Source: Myxococcales bacterium
GTDB lineage: Bacteria > Myxococcota_A > Polyangia > Haliangiales > Haliangiaceae
Length of the DNA: 64,000 bases
Direction: 5' to 3'
NCBI GenBank assembly: GCA_016706545.1
Contig: JADJJK010000006.1
Coordinates: 184,501-248,500 of the forward strand
Below are positions 28,328 through 39,100 of this stretch, piece by piece. Within the stretch, counting starts at the first letter, position 1, and each line of letters starts with the position of its first letter. The notes under the pieces are model-generated. The model did no database searches. It had not been told where the DNA came from and saw nothing but the letters and a program-made list of their open reading frames with translations. The position numbers and the translations under genes were made by a program.

Positions 28328-28930
28328 ATGAAACTGTATTTCTCTCCCGGCGCTTGTTCTCTCTCTCCGCACATCGTCGCGCTCGAGCTTGGCATCGAGG
28401 TCACGCTCGAGGACGTGACCAAGAAGGTCACGGCGGATGGCAAGGACTACCTTGGCGTCAACCCCAAGGGCTACGTACCGGCGCTGCAGCTCGACAATGG
28501 GGAGCTGTTGACCGAGGGGCCGGTGATCGTGCAGTACCTGGCGGACCAGAAGCCTGGCAACAAGCTGTTGCCAGCGTACGGCACGATGGAGCGGTATCGT
28601 GTGATGGAGATGCTGTCGTACATCAGCACGGAGATCCACAAGACCTACAGCCCGCTGTTCACGCCAGACACCACCGCGGAGGTGCGCGCAGAGCGAGAGG
28701 CCTATCTGCGCCGCCGCTACGCGCTGGTCGAGAAGCTGCTGGCCGGCAAGTCGTACCTGTTTGGCGACAACTTCACCCCGGCCGATGCGTACCTGTTCGT
28801 GGTGACGAGCTGGGCCGGCTACATCAAGCTCGATCTCTCGGAGTTCCCCAACTTGATGGCATTTCAGGAGCGCGTGGCGGCTCGCCCGGCGGTGCAGGCG
28901 GCGCTCAAGGCCGAGGGGCTGGCGGGCTGA
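28328..28930 (+). CDS. gstA: Glutathione S-transferase, beta class
   Basis: 200 residues, very like E. coli GstA in length and pattern. The N-terminal thioredoxin fold begins MKLYFSPGACSLSPHI with Cys10 of the beta class, then VNPKGYVPALQLDNGELLTE and IVQYLADQ; the C-terminal helical domain has EIHKTYSPLFTPDT and FTPADAYLFVVTSWAGYIKL. It conjugates glutathione to electrophiles or reduces peroxides in the cytoplasm. An AAAGGA ribosome site precedes ATG 28328. Monocistronic by appearance. Confidence 0.93.
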   Translation: MKLYFSPGACSLSPHIVALELGIEVTLEDVTKKVTADGKDYLGVNPKGYVPALQLDNGELLTEGPVIVQYLADQKPGNKLLPAYGTMERYRVMEMLSYISTEIHKTYSPLFTPDTTAEVRAEREAYLRRRYALVEKLLAGKSYLFGDNFTPADAYLFVVTSWAGYIKLDLSEFPNLMAFQERVAARPAVQAALKAEGLAG

Positions 28931-29076
28931 CCCAGCCCTGGTGCGGCGGGGAGCGGCCTTGGACTGGCGCTGCGTTGCGCGCGCGGTCCATTCTGTTACG
29001 GTGCGGCTGTGCATAGGCGTGGCCCGGGCTCGATCGTCGCGACCGCTGGTTGGCTCTGGAGCTGCGGAGGCTCGCT

Positions 29077-30144
29077 GTGGCGATGACCCAAGACCAGCTC
29101 CGGCAGCTCGCCGCCGCGGCGATCGTGCTGGTGTCGGTGCCGCTGGGCTTTCTGGTGCGCCACTTCTTGCTGGCGCGGTTGGCCAAGGTGGCGTCGGTCA
29201 CGCAGTCGCGCGCGGACGACGCGATCATCGCCTCGCTGCGGCGACCGCTGCCGCTGTGGTCGCTGCTGGTCGGCCTGTACCTGGCGTCGCGCGTGGTCGT
29301 GGTCTCGCCGGAGCTGGCGCAGCTCTTCGACAAGGGGCTGCTGTCGGCGTTCATCGTCTCGGCGACCTTCTGGGCCGCCCTGCTGGTCTCTCGGCTGCTG
29401 CAGCTAGGCATCGCGGTTCCCGGGCAGGCACCCGCGCCGGCCACCGGCGCCGTGCGGTACCTGGCCAAGCTGCTGGTGGTGGCGCTCGGCGCGCTGGTCT
29501 TGCTGAGCACACTCGGGATCTCTGTGACGCCGGTGTTGACCACCTTCGGGATCGGCGGTCTGGCGGTGGCGCTGGGCCTGCAGGACACGCTGGGCAACCT
29601 GTTCGCCGGCATGCAGATCACGTTGTCTGGCAACCTGCGCGTTGGTGACTTCATCAAGCTGGAGTCAGGCGAGCAAGGGTATGTCGACGATATCCACTGG
29701 CGCGCCACCCGGGTTCGCACGCTGGCGAACAACTTCGTGCTCATCCCCAACCGTCGGCTGGCGCAGAGCGTGGTCACCAACTATCACCGACCGACCCCCG
29801 ATCTGCTGGTGCCAGTGGAGGTGGGCGTTCACTACAGCAGCGACCTCGAGCGCGTGGAGCAGGTGGCGCTCAGGGTGGCCGCCGAGGTGATGAAGAGCGC
29901 CCCCGGCGGCGTCCCCACCCACGAGCCCACGGCGCGCTACCAGAGCTTTGGCGACTCCAGCATCACCCTCACGATCGTGCTGAGCGCCAAGGAGTTCTCG
30001 GAGTCCTTCGCGGTCAAGCACGCCTTCATCAAGGCGCTGGCGCGCGCGTTTGCAGAGGAGAAGATCGTGATCCCTTATCCGATCCGGGCGCTCAACTTGA
30101 CGCAGGAGCAGCAAGGCAAGGCGCCCTCGCCATCGGGCGGCTAG
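29077..30144 (+). CDS. MscS-family mechanosensitive channel
   Basis: 355 residues from GTG 29077, six bases after CGGAGG (29065-29070); ATG 29083 and TTG 29050 are alternatives. Four or so hydrophobic helices precede the pore helix and beta domain: TFGIGGLAVALGLQDTLGNL, FAGMQITLSGNLRVGDFIKL, then DDIHWRATRVRTLANNFVLI and NRRLAQSVVTNYHRP. The C-terminal alpha/beta region completes the MscS fold. It opens under membrane tension to release solutes during hypoosmotic shock. The 3' end overlaps the convergent protease gene by 4 bp. Confidence 0.92.
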   Translation: MAMTQDQLRQLAAAAIVLVSVPLGFLVRHFLLARLAKVASVTQSRADDAIIASLRRPLPLWSLLVGLYLASRVVVVSPELAQLFDKGLLSAFIVSATFWAALLVSRLLQLGIAVPGQAPAPATGAVRYLAKLLVVALGALVLLSTLGISVTPVLTTFGIGGLAVALGLQDTLGNLFAGMQITLSGNLRVGDFIKLESGEQGYVDDIHWRATRVRTLANNFVLIPNRRLAQSVVTNYHRPTPDLLVPVEVGVHYSSDLERVEQVALRVAAEVMKSAPGGVPTHEPTARYQSFGDSSITLTIVLSAKEFSESFAVKHAFIKALARAFAEEKIVIPYPIRALNLTQEQQGKAPSPSGG

Positions 30145-31394
30145 CCGCGCGCACGACGGCGACCGAACACCAGGCCGAGCGCCAGGAGCAGCATCATCGG
30201 GCCCGCGCTACCGCCGCTGGCGGCGCAACCACCGGTGATGGTGTCCTCGTCGTCTTCTCCGTTCTTGCCGTCGCCACCGCCGGTGCCGGGACCGGTGCCG
30301 GTGCCGCCGCCCGGCTTCACCGAGACCTGGATGCGGTCCGTGGCCGAGGTCCCCTGGTCGTCGGTCACCGTCAGCTCCAGCTCGAGGAGGCCGCTCGAGG
30401 TGGGGGCGGTGAAGCCCGGCGTCTTGGTGGTGCCGCCCTCGAGCGTCACCGCGGTGCCGCTGACCTGTCGCCAGGAGTAGCTGGCGATCTGGCCAAAGCC
30501 TGCGTCCTTGCTGGCGCTGGCGTCGAGCTGCACACGCGAGCCTGGGCTCGCGCTGCGGTCGTCACCGGCCGCGGCCACCGGCGGGCCACCGGCGAGGCCG
30601 TCCATCCACTTGGCGAAGCTGGTCACTCGCGCGTAGAGCCCCGGGCGGTTGGCGCGCGCGCAGCCCTCGCCCCAGCTCACGATGCCGGCGAGCGCCATCT
30701 CGGCGCCGTCGGCCACCACCAGCGGACCGCCGCTGTCGCCCTGGCAAGAGTCCTTGCCGCCAGCGGCCAGCCCAGCCGCGAGCTGATCGGGGGTGAGCGT
30801 GGTGCCGTAGGACGCGCTGGCCGAGTCCAGGGAGATGACGGGCACCTGCACCCACTGGAGCTGATCGGGCAGGGTGGTGCCGCCCTCGGCGGTGGCGCCC
30901 CACCCGGACACCGTGGTGGTCACCCCGGTGGCGGTGAGCGCGGCGGAGGACGCGGCGGTGAGCGGGCGGATCGCCTTCACCGTGGTGCCATTGAGGGTGA
31001 GCGGCTCCGTCAGCTCGATCATGGCCGCGTCCTTGCCGACCTCCGGCGAGGAGTAGCCCGGATAGGACACCACGCGCTTGATGCTGCGGATCTGCCCGGC
31101 GCCGCTCTGCGACAGCCGGCTGATGCCAGCGACGATGCGGCCCGGCGCGCCCTCGGCCACGCAGTGGGCAGCGGTGACGATCCAGGTCGGCGTCACGATC
31201 GAGCCACCGCAGAAGTGGTTCCCGGCGGCGGACTGCAGGGACACCTGCCACGGCACCGAGGTGATCTGGGTCGCCGCGCCGCCGACGATCTCTTGCGAGG
31301 CGTCGTCGGTCGTCTCGAGATCCTGCTCGACGCAAGCTCCGGCTGCCAGGGTCAAGGTCAACGAAGCGAGGTGGGTCAGGGGACGTGGGCGCAT
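30141..31394 (-). CDS. Trypsin-like serine protease with PKD-like domain and MYXO-CTERM tail
   Basis: 417 residues. The N terminus is a lipoprotein-type signal (LTLTLAAGAC). The chymotrypsin-fold domain starts after IVGGAATQITSVPWQVSLQS; the triad is visible in TAAHC (His), GKDAAMIEL (Asp) and CQGDSGGPLVV (Ser). A PKD/Ig-like domain follows (PPVAAAGDDRSASPGSRVQL), then a Gly/Thr/Asp linker and a terminal GGCAASGGSAGPMMLLLALG plus an Arg cluster (FGRRRARG). That Cys-helix-Arg ending is the MYXO-CTERM sorting signal of Myxococcota, so the enzyme is probably anchored at the cell surface after processing. ATG 31394 (MRPRPLTHL) is chosen over 31424 to put the signal at the start. Confidence 0.92.
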   Translation of the reverse strand: MRPRPLTHLASLTLTLAAGACVEQDLETTDDASQEIVGGAATQITSVPWQVSLQSAAGNHFCGGSIVTPTWIVTAAHCVAEGAPGRIVAGISRLSQSGAGQIRSIKRVVSYPGYSSPEVGKDAAMIELTEPLTLNGTTVKAIRPLTAASSAALTATGVTTTVSGWGATAEGGTTLPDQLQWVQVPVISLDSASASYGTTLTPDQLAAGLAAGGKDSCQGDSGGPLVVADGAEMALAGIVSWGEGCARANRPGLYARVTSFAKWMDGLAGGPPVAAAGDDRSASPGSRVQLDASASKDAGFGQIASYSWRQVSGTAVTLEGGTTKTPGFTAPTSSGLLELELTVTDDQGTSATDRIQVSVKPGGGTGTGPGTGGGDGKNGEDDEDTITGGCAASGGSAGPMMLLLALGLVFGRRRARG

Positions 31395-31675
31395 GTCTCG
31401 TGGGTATCGCAAGGCGCGGACCACCCTCGGGCGTCGCCACGGTCTTGCCAGATCCTCATGCGATCAACGACTTGGGATCTCCTCGCCGGCGAGAAACAGG
31501 ACCGGCGCTGTCACCTCGAGTCGACGGCAGGTGGAGCGAGTCCCCACCCTCGCCGCCTGGGGACCTCGGCGGGGGCCAAGGCATGCGTAACGGACCTTCC
31601 CTTCGACCTGCGCCGAATGCGGCGCAGGCGCCGAGAGCGGCGAGCCGCGCATCGTGGCCGCCTCGAGGGGCCGCC

Positions 31676-32395
31676 TCATGGCAGCTCGAACACCAGCGCC
31701 TCGCTCCACGCGCCGGCTTGGGCCGGGCCGCCCTCGAGCCGCAGCGTCGGCTCTTCGGACAGCGCCGCGCCATCGCCCGCCGCCAGCTCCTGGCCTTGCA
31801 CGTTGATCTTGCCGCGCACCACCTGCACCCAGGCGTGGCGCCCGGGGGCCAGCGCCAGCTCGGCGGTGGCGCCGTGCGCCAGCTCGCCGACGTACAGCCT
31901 GGCATCACAGTGCAGCGTGACGCAGCCATCGCCGCCGCCGCCGTGTGGCGCGGCCAGCAAGCGTAGCCCGCCGTCTTGCTCGCGCCTGGGGAAGGTCTTC
32001 TGCTCGTAGCCCGGGGGCAGGCCGCGGCGCTCCGGCAAGAGCCAGATCTGCAGGAAGTGGACGACCTCGCGGTCCGAGGCGTTGTGCTCGCTGTGCGTGA
32101 CCCCGGTGCCCGCCGTCATGCGCTGTACATCGCCCGGGCGAATCACGGAGCCGTTGCCCATGGAGTCGCGGTGCTGCAGCGCTCCATCGAGGACATAGGA
32201 GATGATCTCCATGTCACGGTGACCGTGCGTGCCAAAGCCTCGCCCAGGCTGCACGCGGTCTTCATTGATGACGCGCAGCCCGCGAAACCCCATGTGTCTG
32301 GGGTCGTGATAGTCGGCGAACGAGAACGTGTGGTGGCTGTCCAGCCAGCCGTGATTGGCGTGGCCGCGGTCAGAAGCGCGACGCAAGGTGAGCAT
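31676..32395 (-). CDS. Pirin-family (YhhW-like) cupin protein
   Basis: 239 residues. Double-cupin pirin family: RASDRGHANHGWLDSHHTFS at the start, GTHGHRDMEIISYVLDGALQ with the metal-binding His and Glu residues, and MTAGTGVTHSEHNAS. YhhW, the best-studied close relative, oxidises quercetin. A metal (Fe, Cu or Zn) is expected in the N-terminal cupin. ATG 32395 (MLTLRRASDRG) matches the family start. It appears to stand alone on the minus strand. Confidence 0.9.
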   Translation of the reverse strand: MLTLRRASDRGHANHGWLDSHHTFSFADYHDPRHMGFRGLRVINEDRVQPGRGFGTHGHRDMEIISYVLDGALQHRDSMGNGSVIRPGDVQRMTAGTGVTHSEHNASDREVVHFLQIWLLPERRGLPPGYEQKTFPRREQDGGLRLLAAPHGGGGDGCVTLHCDARLYVGELAHGATAELALAPGRHAWVQVVRGKINVQGQELAAGDGAALSEEPTLRLEGGPAQAGAWSEALVFELP

Positions 32396-32555
32396 GGGCC
32401 CTCGGTGCAAGGTGAACGTGGCGGCGTTTCGTCCATCGCACGGACGCTGGCCGCAGCACCTTGGTATTGGGCCGCGGGGCTGGCTTGGCAAGCGCGAAAC
32501 AGATCGTCTCGACAGCCGCCCGCAAGGAGCCGCGGGTCAGGAGGCCAGGCCCAGG

Positions 32556-32978
32556 TCAGGCCCGGGCATGCGGCCGGTCAACCTCCAGGCCGCTGAGCGC
32601 GCGGTGCGCCAGCTCAAGAAAATCCGTGGAGGTGACGATCCCCACCACATGGTGATGCTCATCCACCACCGGCAGCGCGTGGCACTTGGCGCGGAGCATC
32701 AGCTCCACCACGTCCACCGCGGGCATGCTCGGCGGCACGGTCTTCACGTTCCGCGACATCACCTCGCCCACCGTCACCTGACGGCCGCGGTGCTCGATCA
32801 TGCTGCGCATGACGTCGCGGTCCGACAGCAGCCCCACCAGGCGCCGCTCTCCGTCCACCACCGGCAGGTGGCGGATCTCGTTGACCGCCATGTCCCAATC
32901 GGCGGAGTTCATGGCCTCGTCTTCATAGACGGTGCGCAGGTTGGAGGTCATCAGCTCGGATACGAGGAGAGTGTGCAT
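32556..32978 (-). CDS. CBS-domain pair protein
   Basis: 140 residues made of two CBS domains: VSELMTSNLRTVYEDEAMNS then IRHLPVVDGERRLVGLLSDR and VGEVMSRNVKTVPPSMPAVD then CHALPVVDEHHHVVGIVTST. Stand-alone CBS pairs bind adenosyl ligands (AMP, ATP, SAM) and act as energy or redox sensors. ATG 32978 (MHTLLVSELM) is chosen; an upstream in-frame start at 33029 adds an unconserved stretch. No partner gene is obvious. Confidence 0.88.
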   Translation of the reverse strand: MHTLLVSELMTSNLRTVYEDEAMNSADWDMAVNEIRHLPVVDGERRLVGLLSDRDVMRSMIEHRGRQVTVGEVMSRNVKTVPPSMPAVDVVELMLRAKCHALPVVDEHHHVVGIVTSTDFLELAHRALSGLEVDRPHARA

Positions 32979-33201
32979 GACGTCTTCTTGACCATTCACA
33001 CGCCATGCCGGAGCCAAGGCCGCGGTCATGGCGCACGGAGGCCGGGCGACCCGCGAGCTTGCTGCGGCAAATGATGGAACTCATGGTCGGGCGCTGCGCA
33101 CCTTTCGCGCGCCTCGCCGCCGGGCGCCGCAGACTTTGCGCGGCGCCAAGGCGCGCATGTGCGGACGGAAAAGATGCCGTTACTTGGCCGCTACTTGGCT
33201 G

Positions 33202-35544
33202 CTACTTCTCCAGCAGCATCAGCGCCACCAGGCGCTTGCGGTCACCGAGGACCTCATCGACGCGGCGGTAGATGCGATCCCAGCGCGCGGCCTCGCCGGG
33301 CGCCCCCGCGAGCGTGAGCACCTCACGCCGAGCGAAGGCGTGGAGCGCGGCGGCAAACGGCGACGTCTCCGTGCGCCAGCTTGGCTGCGCGTGCCACACC
33401 AGGAGGTGGGCGATCCGCTCGCGTCCAGACCGCAGGCGCGGCAGCACGGACAGGATGTCGTCGTCGCGCCACCAGGAGGTGTGGCGGGGGCGGCCGAGCA
33501 TGTGGTCCGCCAGCGGGATCCCATTGCCCTCTTGCGTCGGCGCCAGCGCGGCGGGCAGCGCTGGCTCTGGCCCCAGGTAGGCATCTGCGAGCGGCTTGCC
33601 CTCGCGCGCCAGCAAGTGTCCAAAGCGCTGCAGCCAGGCCTTCCGTTGCCAGTTGACGGAGTCCGGATCTGCCGGGAGCTGAGCCGTGACCTCGAAGCTC
33701 GCGCCAAGCTCGGTCCGCGGCGAGTACAGGCGCGCGGACGGCGCCAGCATCTGCAGGTCTCGCAGGTCAGGGTTCGCAAGCGGGGCGGCGAGCGCCATCG
33801 CCTCGGCCGCGCTGCGCTCGGCGGCCGGCAGGTCGCCGTCCATCGCGTGGGCCACGGTCTGCCAGCGCAGGCGGTGGATCTTCGTGACTGGGTCTGCTGG
33901 TGCGGGCTGGTCGGCCGCGCTGCTCACCAGCCAGGCCAGCGCCGCCCACTCAGATGGTTGTATCCGACTTGGGTTGCAGAGCACGTGCTCGGGCTCGGCC
34001 CCAAAGAAGGTATGCTGGCGCGAGATCCCCGCCGCCAGCGCCAGATCGTCGATCATCCTGGTCGCGCTGGTCATCGAAGGGCGGTCGGAGCGCTCTCGCA
34101 GGTGCTTGGCCAGCAGCTCCGGCGCCTTGACCGGGTCGAGCTCAGCCAGCACCGGCACGCACGGCTGACCGTGCGCGCTGTCGGCGCGCAGCGCGAGCGC
34201 GGGCAGCGCCTGCGGGTCGCCAGCGTGGTGGCGTGCATAGAGCGCGAGGCACTCGTAGTACGCCGTCAGCAGCGCCTGGTGCTCGGGATCCTCGGTATGG
34301 GAAGCGCGGGTCTTTGCGAGCGCGTCCAGCGCGGGCGCCGCCTCGCGCCACCGTCCCGCCGCCAGCAGCGTCGAGAGCTGCGGCAGCGCCGGCTCAGCCT
34401 CGGTGCCTGGCACCGAGATCGCGGCCGCCTCTTCGTAGCGGCCCTGGGCCACCAGCGCCTGGTGCTGCAGCCGCCGTTGTCCGCAGCGCTTGGCCAGCTC
34501 GCTGGCGTCTTCGTAGCGCTGGTGTCGTAGCTGAAACCCGACGGTGTATTCGCAGCCCTCGGAGAGGTGGCTCACGGCCACGACCCGCTGGAACCACACC
34601 TCGTCACGTTCGGGGGAGGCCTCGAGGATCGAGGTCATCGCTGCGAGCCCCAGGTCGCGGCGCCCCGGGGTGGCCGCGACCTTCGCGCAGGCGTGGCGGC
34701 TGCTGAAGTCCACCGGCGGCACGGGCTCGTTGGTGTCGCGCAGCATCGCGGCGTTGCGCTCCTGCGCACACTGCTCCATCCACGACGCGCCAAGCCAACG
34801 CTCGACGCTGTAGCCCAGGAGCCCAGCGATCACGGCGACGCCGGCCAGCGCGAGCACTGGCAGGGGCGCGGGCGCGGGCCGTGGCCGCTGCATCGCCGCC
34901 GCGATGGCGCCGCCCGGCGCCTGCAGTCGCCACGCGGTGGCGGCTTCGCGAAAGCCGGTCTCGCCGTCGCCCGGCGCGCGGACCAGGGTGCCGCGCAGGG
35001 TCACCTGGTCTCCTTCGCGGAGCCGCGCTACCGTGGCGCGCCAGACCTTGGTCTCGGCGACGTCGGGGCGGTGCAGCCACGGCGCCTGCTCGGTGGCGCG
35101 GGCAAGCTCGTCATCGCGCAGCTCGGCGGGGACGCCCGAGCGCGCGGTCGCGGTGGTGCTGCCGACGAAGATGCGGATCGGTCCGTCGAGCTCGATCTGT
35201 CGGCCGTCCTCTGCGAGCAACCGGACCTCGGCGGCGCGCAGATCGATCCACGCCGCGTCGTACTCGGTCGACTCGGCGAACATCGTCGTCGCCAGCACCG
35301 GCCGCATGCCCGCGGCGAGCCCGGTGGCCTGCGCTGGCGGTGTCGCGCTGCAGAGCACACCTCTGACCTCGTCTGGCGCGATCACCTTGGCCATGGGGGC
35401 CAGCGCGGCGCGCACCTTGGCGTGTCGGCGCCACCATCGCACGGCCAGAAACATGCCAAGCGCGATCAGCACAAACCCGGCCAGCGCGGTCTTCCATAGC
35501 CAGGTCCCATTCGTCAGCAAGAACGGCAGCTCGGTGGTGGACAA
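33202..35544 (-). CDS. Large membrane protein with helical-repeat C-terminal half, unknown function
   Basis: 780 residues from TTG 35544, which has GGGAAG upstream. An N-terminal transmembrane helix (ALAGFVLIALGMFLAVRWW) is followed by a beta-rich region (about 55-205) vaguely like GIDE-type membrane domains (VRLLAEDGRQIELDGPIRIF, GDQVTLRGTLVR), then a second membrane helix near 230-250 (LPVLALAGVAVIAGLLGY). The remaining ~500 residues are Ala-rich helices with TPR-like spacing and conserved-looking Cys and Trp positions. No family is assigned. It appears monocistronic. Confidence 0.65.
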   Translation of the reverse strand: MSTTELPFLLTNGTWLWKTALAGFVLIALGMFLAVRWWRRHAKVRAALAPMAKVIAPDEVRGVLCSATPPAQATGLAAGMRPVLATTMFAESTEYDAAWIDLRAAEVRLLAEDGRQIELDGPIRIFVGSTTATARSGVPAELRDDELARATEQAPWLHRPDVAETKVWRATVARLREGDQVTLRGTLVRAPGDGETGFREAATAWRLQAPGGAIAAAMQRPRPAPAPLPVLALAGVAVIAGLLGYSVERWLGASWMEQCAQERNAAMLRDTNEPVPPVDFSSRHACAKVAATPGRRDLGLAAMTSILEASPERDEVWFQRVVAVSHLSEGCEYTVGFQLRHQRYEDASELAKRCGQRRLQHQALVAQGRYEEAAAISVPGTEAEPALPQLSTLLAAGRWREAAPALDALAKTRASHTEDPEHQALLTAYYECLALYARHHAGDPQALPALALRADSAHGQPCVPVLAELDPVKAPELLAKHLRERSDRPSMTSATRMIDDLALAAGISRQHTFFGAEPEHVLCNPSRIQPSEWAALAWLVSSAADQPAPADPVTKIHRLRWQTVAHAMDGDLPAAERSAAEAMALAAPLANPDLRDLQMLAPSARLYSPRTELGASFEVTAQLPADPDSVNWQRKAWLQRFGHLLAREGKPLADAYLGPEPALPAALAPTQEGNGIPLADHMLGRPRHTSWWRDDDILSVLPRLRSGRERIAHLLVWHAQPSWRTETSPFAAALHAFARREVLTLAGAPGEAARWDRIYRRVDEVLGDRKRLVALMLLEK

Positions 35545-35635
35545 TTTCTTCCCTGACCCTTTCGCCGGTGTGAGTGCATTCCTACACCGCTATCGCTCAG
35601 GTTATTCCACGACCGGCCGCCGGTGTGCGTGGGGG

Positions 35636-35947
35636 TCAGTCGAAGATCTCCCACCACGACCGGCGCTTGCCGTGGCCCCGACGCTCGCCGTGGTCATCGT
35701 CGTGGTCATGGTCGCTGTCGGCCCGGGCATATCGTCGCGGGGGCTGCGCGTACTCCGGCTCCTGCGCGCGGTGCGCCATGGGCGCGGCTTCGCGCTCGCC
35801 AGCCCCGGCGGCTGCCTCGCGAGCGACCAGCTTCTCCAGCTCTCCCCGGTCAAGCCACACCCCGCGGCAGCGGTCGCAGCGATCGATCGTGATGCCCTGA
35901 CGGTCGAGTTCGGTCAGAGAGGGAATCTCACAGCGCGGACAGATCAT
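35636..35947 (-). CDS. Zinc-ribbon protein (TFIIB-type, zf-TFIIB family)
   Basis: 103 residues. The N-terminal zinc ribbon is complete: MICPRCEIPSLTELDRQGI, then DRCDRCRGVWLDRGELEKLV, with two CxxC pairs. The tail is charged and His/Asp-rich (DSDHDHDDDHGERRGHGKRR), ending in SWWEIFD. ATG 35947 is selected because it begins exactly at the ribbon. Proteins of this family are small and uncharacterised. A related two-ribbon protein is encoded at 41202-41831. Confidence 0.82.
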   Translation of the reverse strand: MICPRCEIPSLTELDRQGITIDRCDRCRGVWLDRGELEKLVAREAAAGAGEREAAPMAHRAQEPEYAQPPRRYARADSDHDHDDDHGERRGHGKRRSWWEIFD

Positions 35948-36178
35948 GGCGGCTCCCGATGCAGAAAAGATTGGGCGCAACGTGAGGCCGCCAACGGCTC
36001 ATGTCGAATCGGAAGTTTGCTCACCAAGAGTCGGAAAACTCGAATTGTTGGCAGCCGGGACCACCTGGCTTGGCCGACTTCAGTACATTTTGCAGGGGGC
36101 TATCGGAAGGTGCTTCACGGAAACGGCAAGGCGGTCGACGTACGCTGTCGATCACTTCGACCTCTTCGACTTCAGGCC

Positions 36179-39100
36179 ATGGCTCTTTCCCATCCGCGAG
36201 CTTGTGTGCGGCTGGCCTGGATCTCCGCGCTGATGCTCTGCGCTGGGCCAGGCCAGGCCCGCTCCGAGCCAAGCGCTTCGCTCGGCATGCTCGAGGGCCC
36301 TGGCGGCGTGCTGCCGTTTCGGTCGTTTCGCGCCGCAGAGGGCCTGCGCAACCTGGTGGTGACCTCGCTGACCCAGGACCGCGTGGGGCAGCTCTGGGTG
36401 GGCACCGACGAGGGGCTCTACCGCTTCGATGGCGAGCGCTTCGTCGCGTATCACGTGGTCGATGGCCTGCCGTCGTCCCACGTCAGCGCGGTCGCCGCAG
36501 CTCCCGAGGGTGGCGTGTGTGCCGTCGGCAACGGCAAGGTGGCCTGTGGAGACGGCGCCGGGTTTCTGGACGCCACCGCCGCTGGTCTGCCCGGCGCGCC
36601 GGTCAATGATCTGGCCGCGGCGGGCGGTCAGCTCTGGGTGGCCACCCACGACGGGCTCTACCTGCGCCGCGCTGGCCAGCCGTTCGCGGCGGTGAGCGAC
36701 TGGGCACGACGCAACGTTTCGCTGGTGGTCGCGGACGAGCGCGGCGTCCTGGCCACCGATGGCTACCGGCTGGGGCTCGGCGACGCAGCGGGCCAGTGGA
36801 CCGTCTTCGAGCCGGTGCCAGGCCTGGGCCACGAAGATTGGATCCGCGCCATCCTGCGCGACGCCGATGGCGCCATCTGGCTGCGCTCGCCGCGGCGGCT
36901 GTGGTGGCTGGGCGTCGGCTCGACCCGCGCGCTGGAGGTCTCGTCGCCGGTGACGCAGAGCCTCGAGAGCACGGCGATGGCGCTTGGCCCAGGCAACGCC
37001 GTGACCTTGGCCACCGAGCGCGGGCTGGTGGTGCGGGAGGCTGGCGCCTGGCGGGCGCTTGGCCGCGCAGAGGGGCTGCCTCAAGTCGCGGTGCGCGCGC
37101 TGTATCGCGATCGCGATGGCGGCTTGTGGATGGGCGCCAACGGGCTTCATCAGTGGCTGGGGCGAGGCCTCATCGAGCGGTTCGACGCCGAGCACGGGTT
37201 GCCCGGCGAGAGCGTATGGACCATCGGCCGGGATCGTCGCGGCGTGCTCTGGGTGGGGACGGATCGCTGCCTCGCCGAGCGCCTGGCGCACGGCTGGCGC
37301 TGCGTCCCTGGGACCGAGGGCTTTGCCATTCGCACGCGGGTGGATCTGCCGGACGGCGGCGCTTTCCTGGGCGGGGTCCCGGCCGTGTTGCTCCACCGCG
37401 ATGCCGCTGGCGTCGTGCGGCAGGTGCGAGACGCGGTGCCGACCTCCGTCAACCAGATCCTGGATCTGGAGCTGGGCACCGTCGGCGATCTGTGGATGGG
37501 GACCGGCACCGGCCTCTATCACCGCGCCGAGCTGTCGCCGGGGCCCTGGTCCTTGGTGCCGCCGCCGCCTGGCCAGGAGCGGGGTTGGATCTCGTCCGTC
37601 GTCCGGAACGCGGACGCCGTGTGGACCGCGGGGCGCGGCGGTCTGGCGGTCTGGCGGTCTGGCGGATGGTCGTCTTTTGGCAAGGCGCAAGGGCTCCTGG
37701 ACGGGCGCTTGTCCTACCTGCTTGCCCAGCGCGATGGCCGGATGTGCGCGGCGTACGACGAGGCGCTGGGCCTGATCTGCTTCCGCGAGCGCGCCGGCCA
37801 GCTCTCCGAGCTGCAGACGCTGGGGGAGGCGGACGGCCTGGCCACCGGCCTCGTGTACTTCCTGGGAGAGGACGCGCAGCGACGGCTGTGGATCGGCACC
37901 GGCGCTGGTGTGGATGTCCGCAGCGAGCAGGGCAGCGAGCCCCGCATGGACCACTTCACCGAGCGCGACGGCCTGGCCGGAGACGACGCCTCCGCCAATG
38001 CCTTCTTCGCGGATCACGACGGCTCGGTGTGGCTGGGATCGAGCTCCGGGCTGTCTCACGTGCTGGCGCAGCACTATCGCGGCCCCCCGGAGCCGCCGGT
38101 GGTGGTGATCGATCAGGTGCGCGTTGGCTCTCGCCAGCGGGTGCTGCGCGTCGGCGAGTCTCTGCGGCACCGCGATCACGACGTCACGGTGGAGTTCTCG
38201 GCCGCCAACCTCCTGGGCGCCGGGGCCTTGGAGCTGGGGGTCCGCATGTTGCCGCAGGCGCGCGAGTGGACGCAGACGCGGCTTGGCGCGGAGCACTACG
38301 TCTCGTTGCCGCCAGGGAGCTATCGCTTCGAGGTGCGCGCACGGCTGGGAACCGGGACCTGGGGGCCGGTTGCCTGGCGGACGATCACCGTGCTGCCGGC
38401 GTTCTGGCAGACGCGCTGGTTCCAGGCGCTGCTCGGGCTGGCGGTGCTCGCGCTGCTGACCGGCGGGTTCGCCGTGCGTCAGCGCGCGCTGTTGGCGCGT
38501 CAGCGGCGCGTCCACCTGGCCCACGCGGAGGCCAACTTCCGCGACCTCATCGAGGCCTTGCCGGAGCTGGTGCTGGTGCAGCGCGGCGAGCAGATCGAGT
38601 ATGGCAACCAGGTGGCGCGCAAGCTCCTGGGGGTGCGCGCGGAGGCAGGATGGCAGCCAGGGTTGCTCGAGCGTCTGCACCCGAGCGACCGCGCGCGCGC
38701 GGCAGACCTCCTGGTGGGCAGAGCGCCCCTACTGTCCGGAGAGCGGGCCGTGGGCGCCGACGGCGACACGGTGGAGGTCCGGCTGCGCGCGGCCGATGAC
38801 ACCTGGCGCTCCGTCGAGCTCACCGTGCAACTCGTCGAGATGACCGGACGGGCCGCGCTGCTGGTGATCGGCCGCGACATCACCGAGCGCAAGCGCCTGC
38901 AAGGCCAGGTGCTGGTGGCCGATCGCATGTTCAGCCTGGGCACACTGGCGACCGGCATCGCGCACGAGATCAACAACCCCCTGGCCTGCGTCATGGGCAA
39001 CCTCGCGGTGGTGAGCGATGCGCTGGCCCAGGAGGGCCTGGCGATCGAGGGCGAGGAGCGCGCAGAGCTGCGGGAGGCCCTGCGCGACGCCTACGAGGGG

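Noticed and set aside
34904..36178. 425-residue N-terminal extension of the hybrid kinase
   Set aside because: It overlaps two well-supported minus-strand genes and would bury the signal peptide at 36179.
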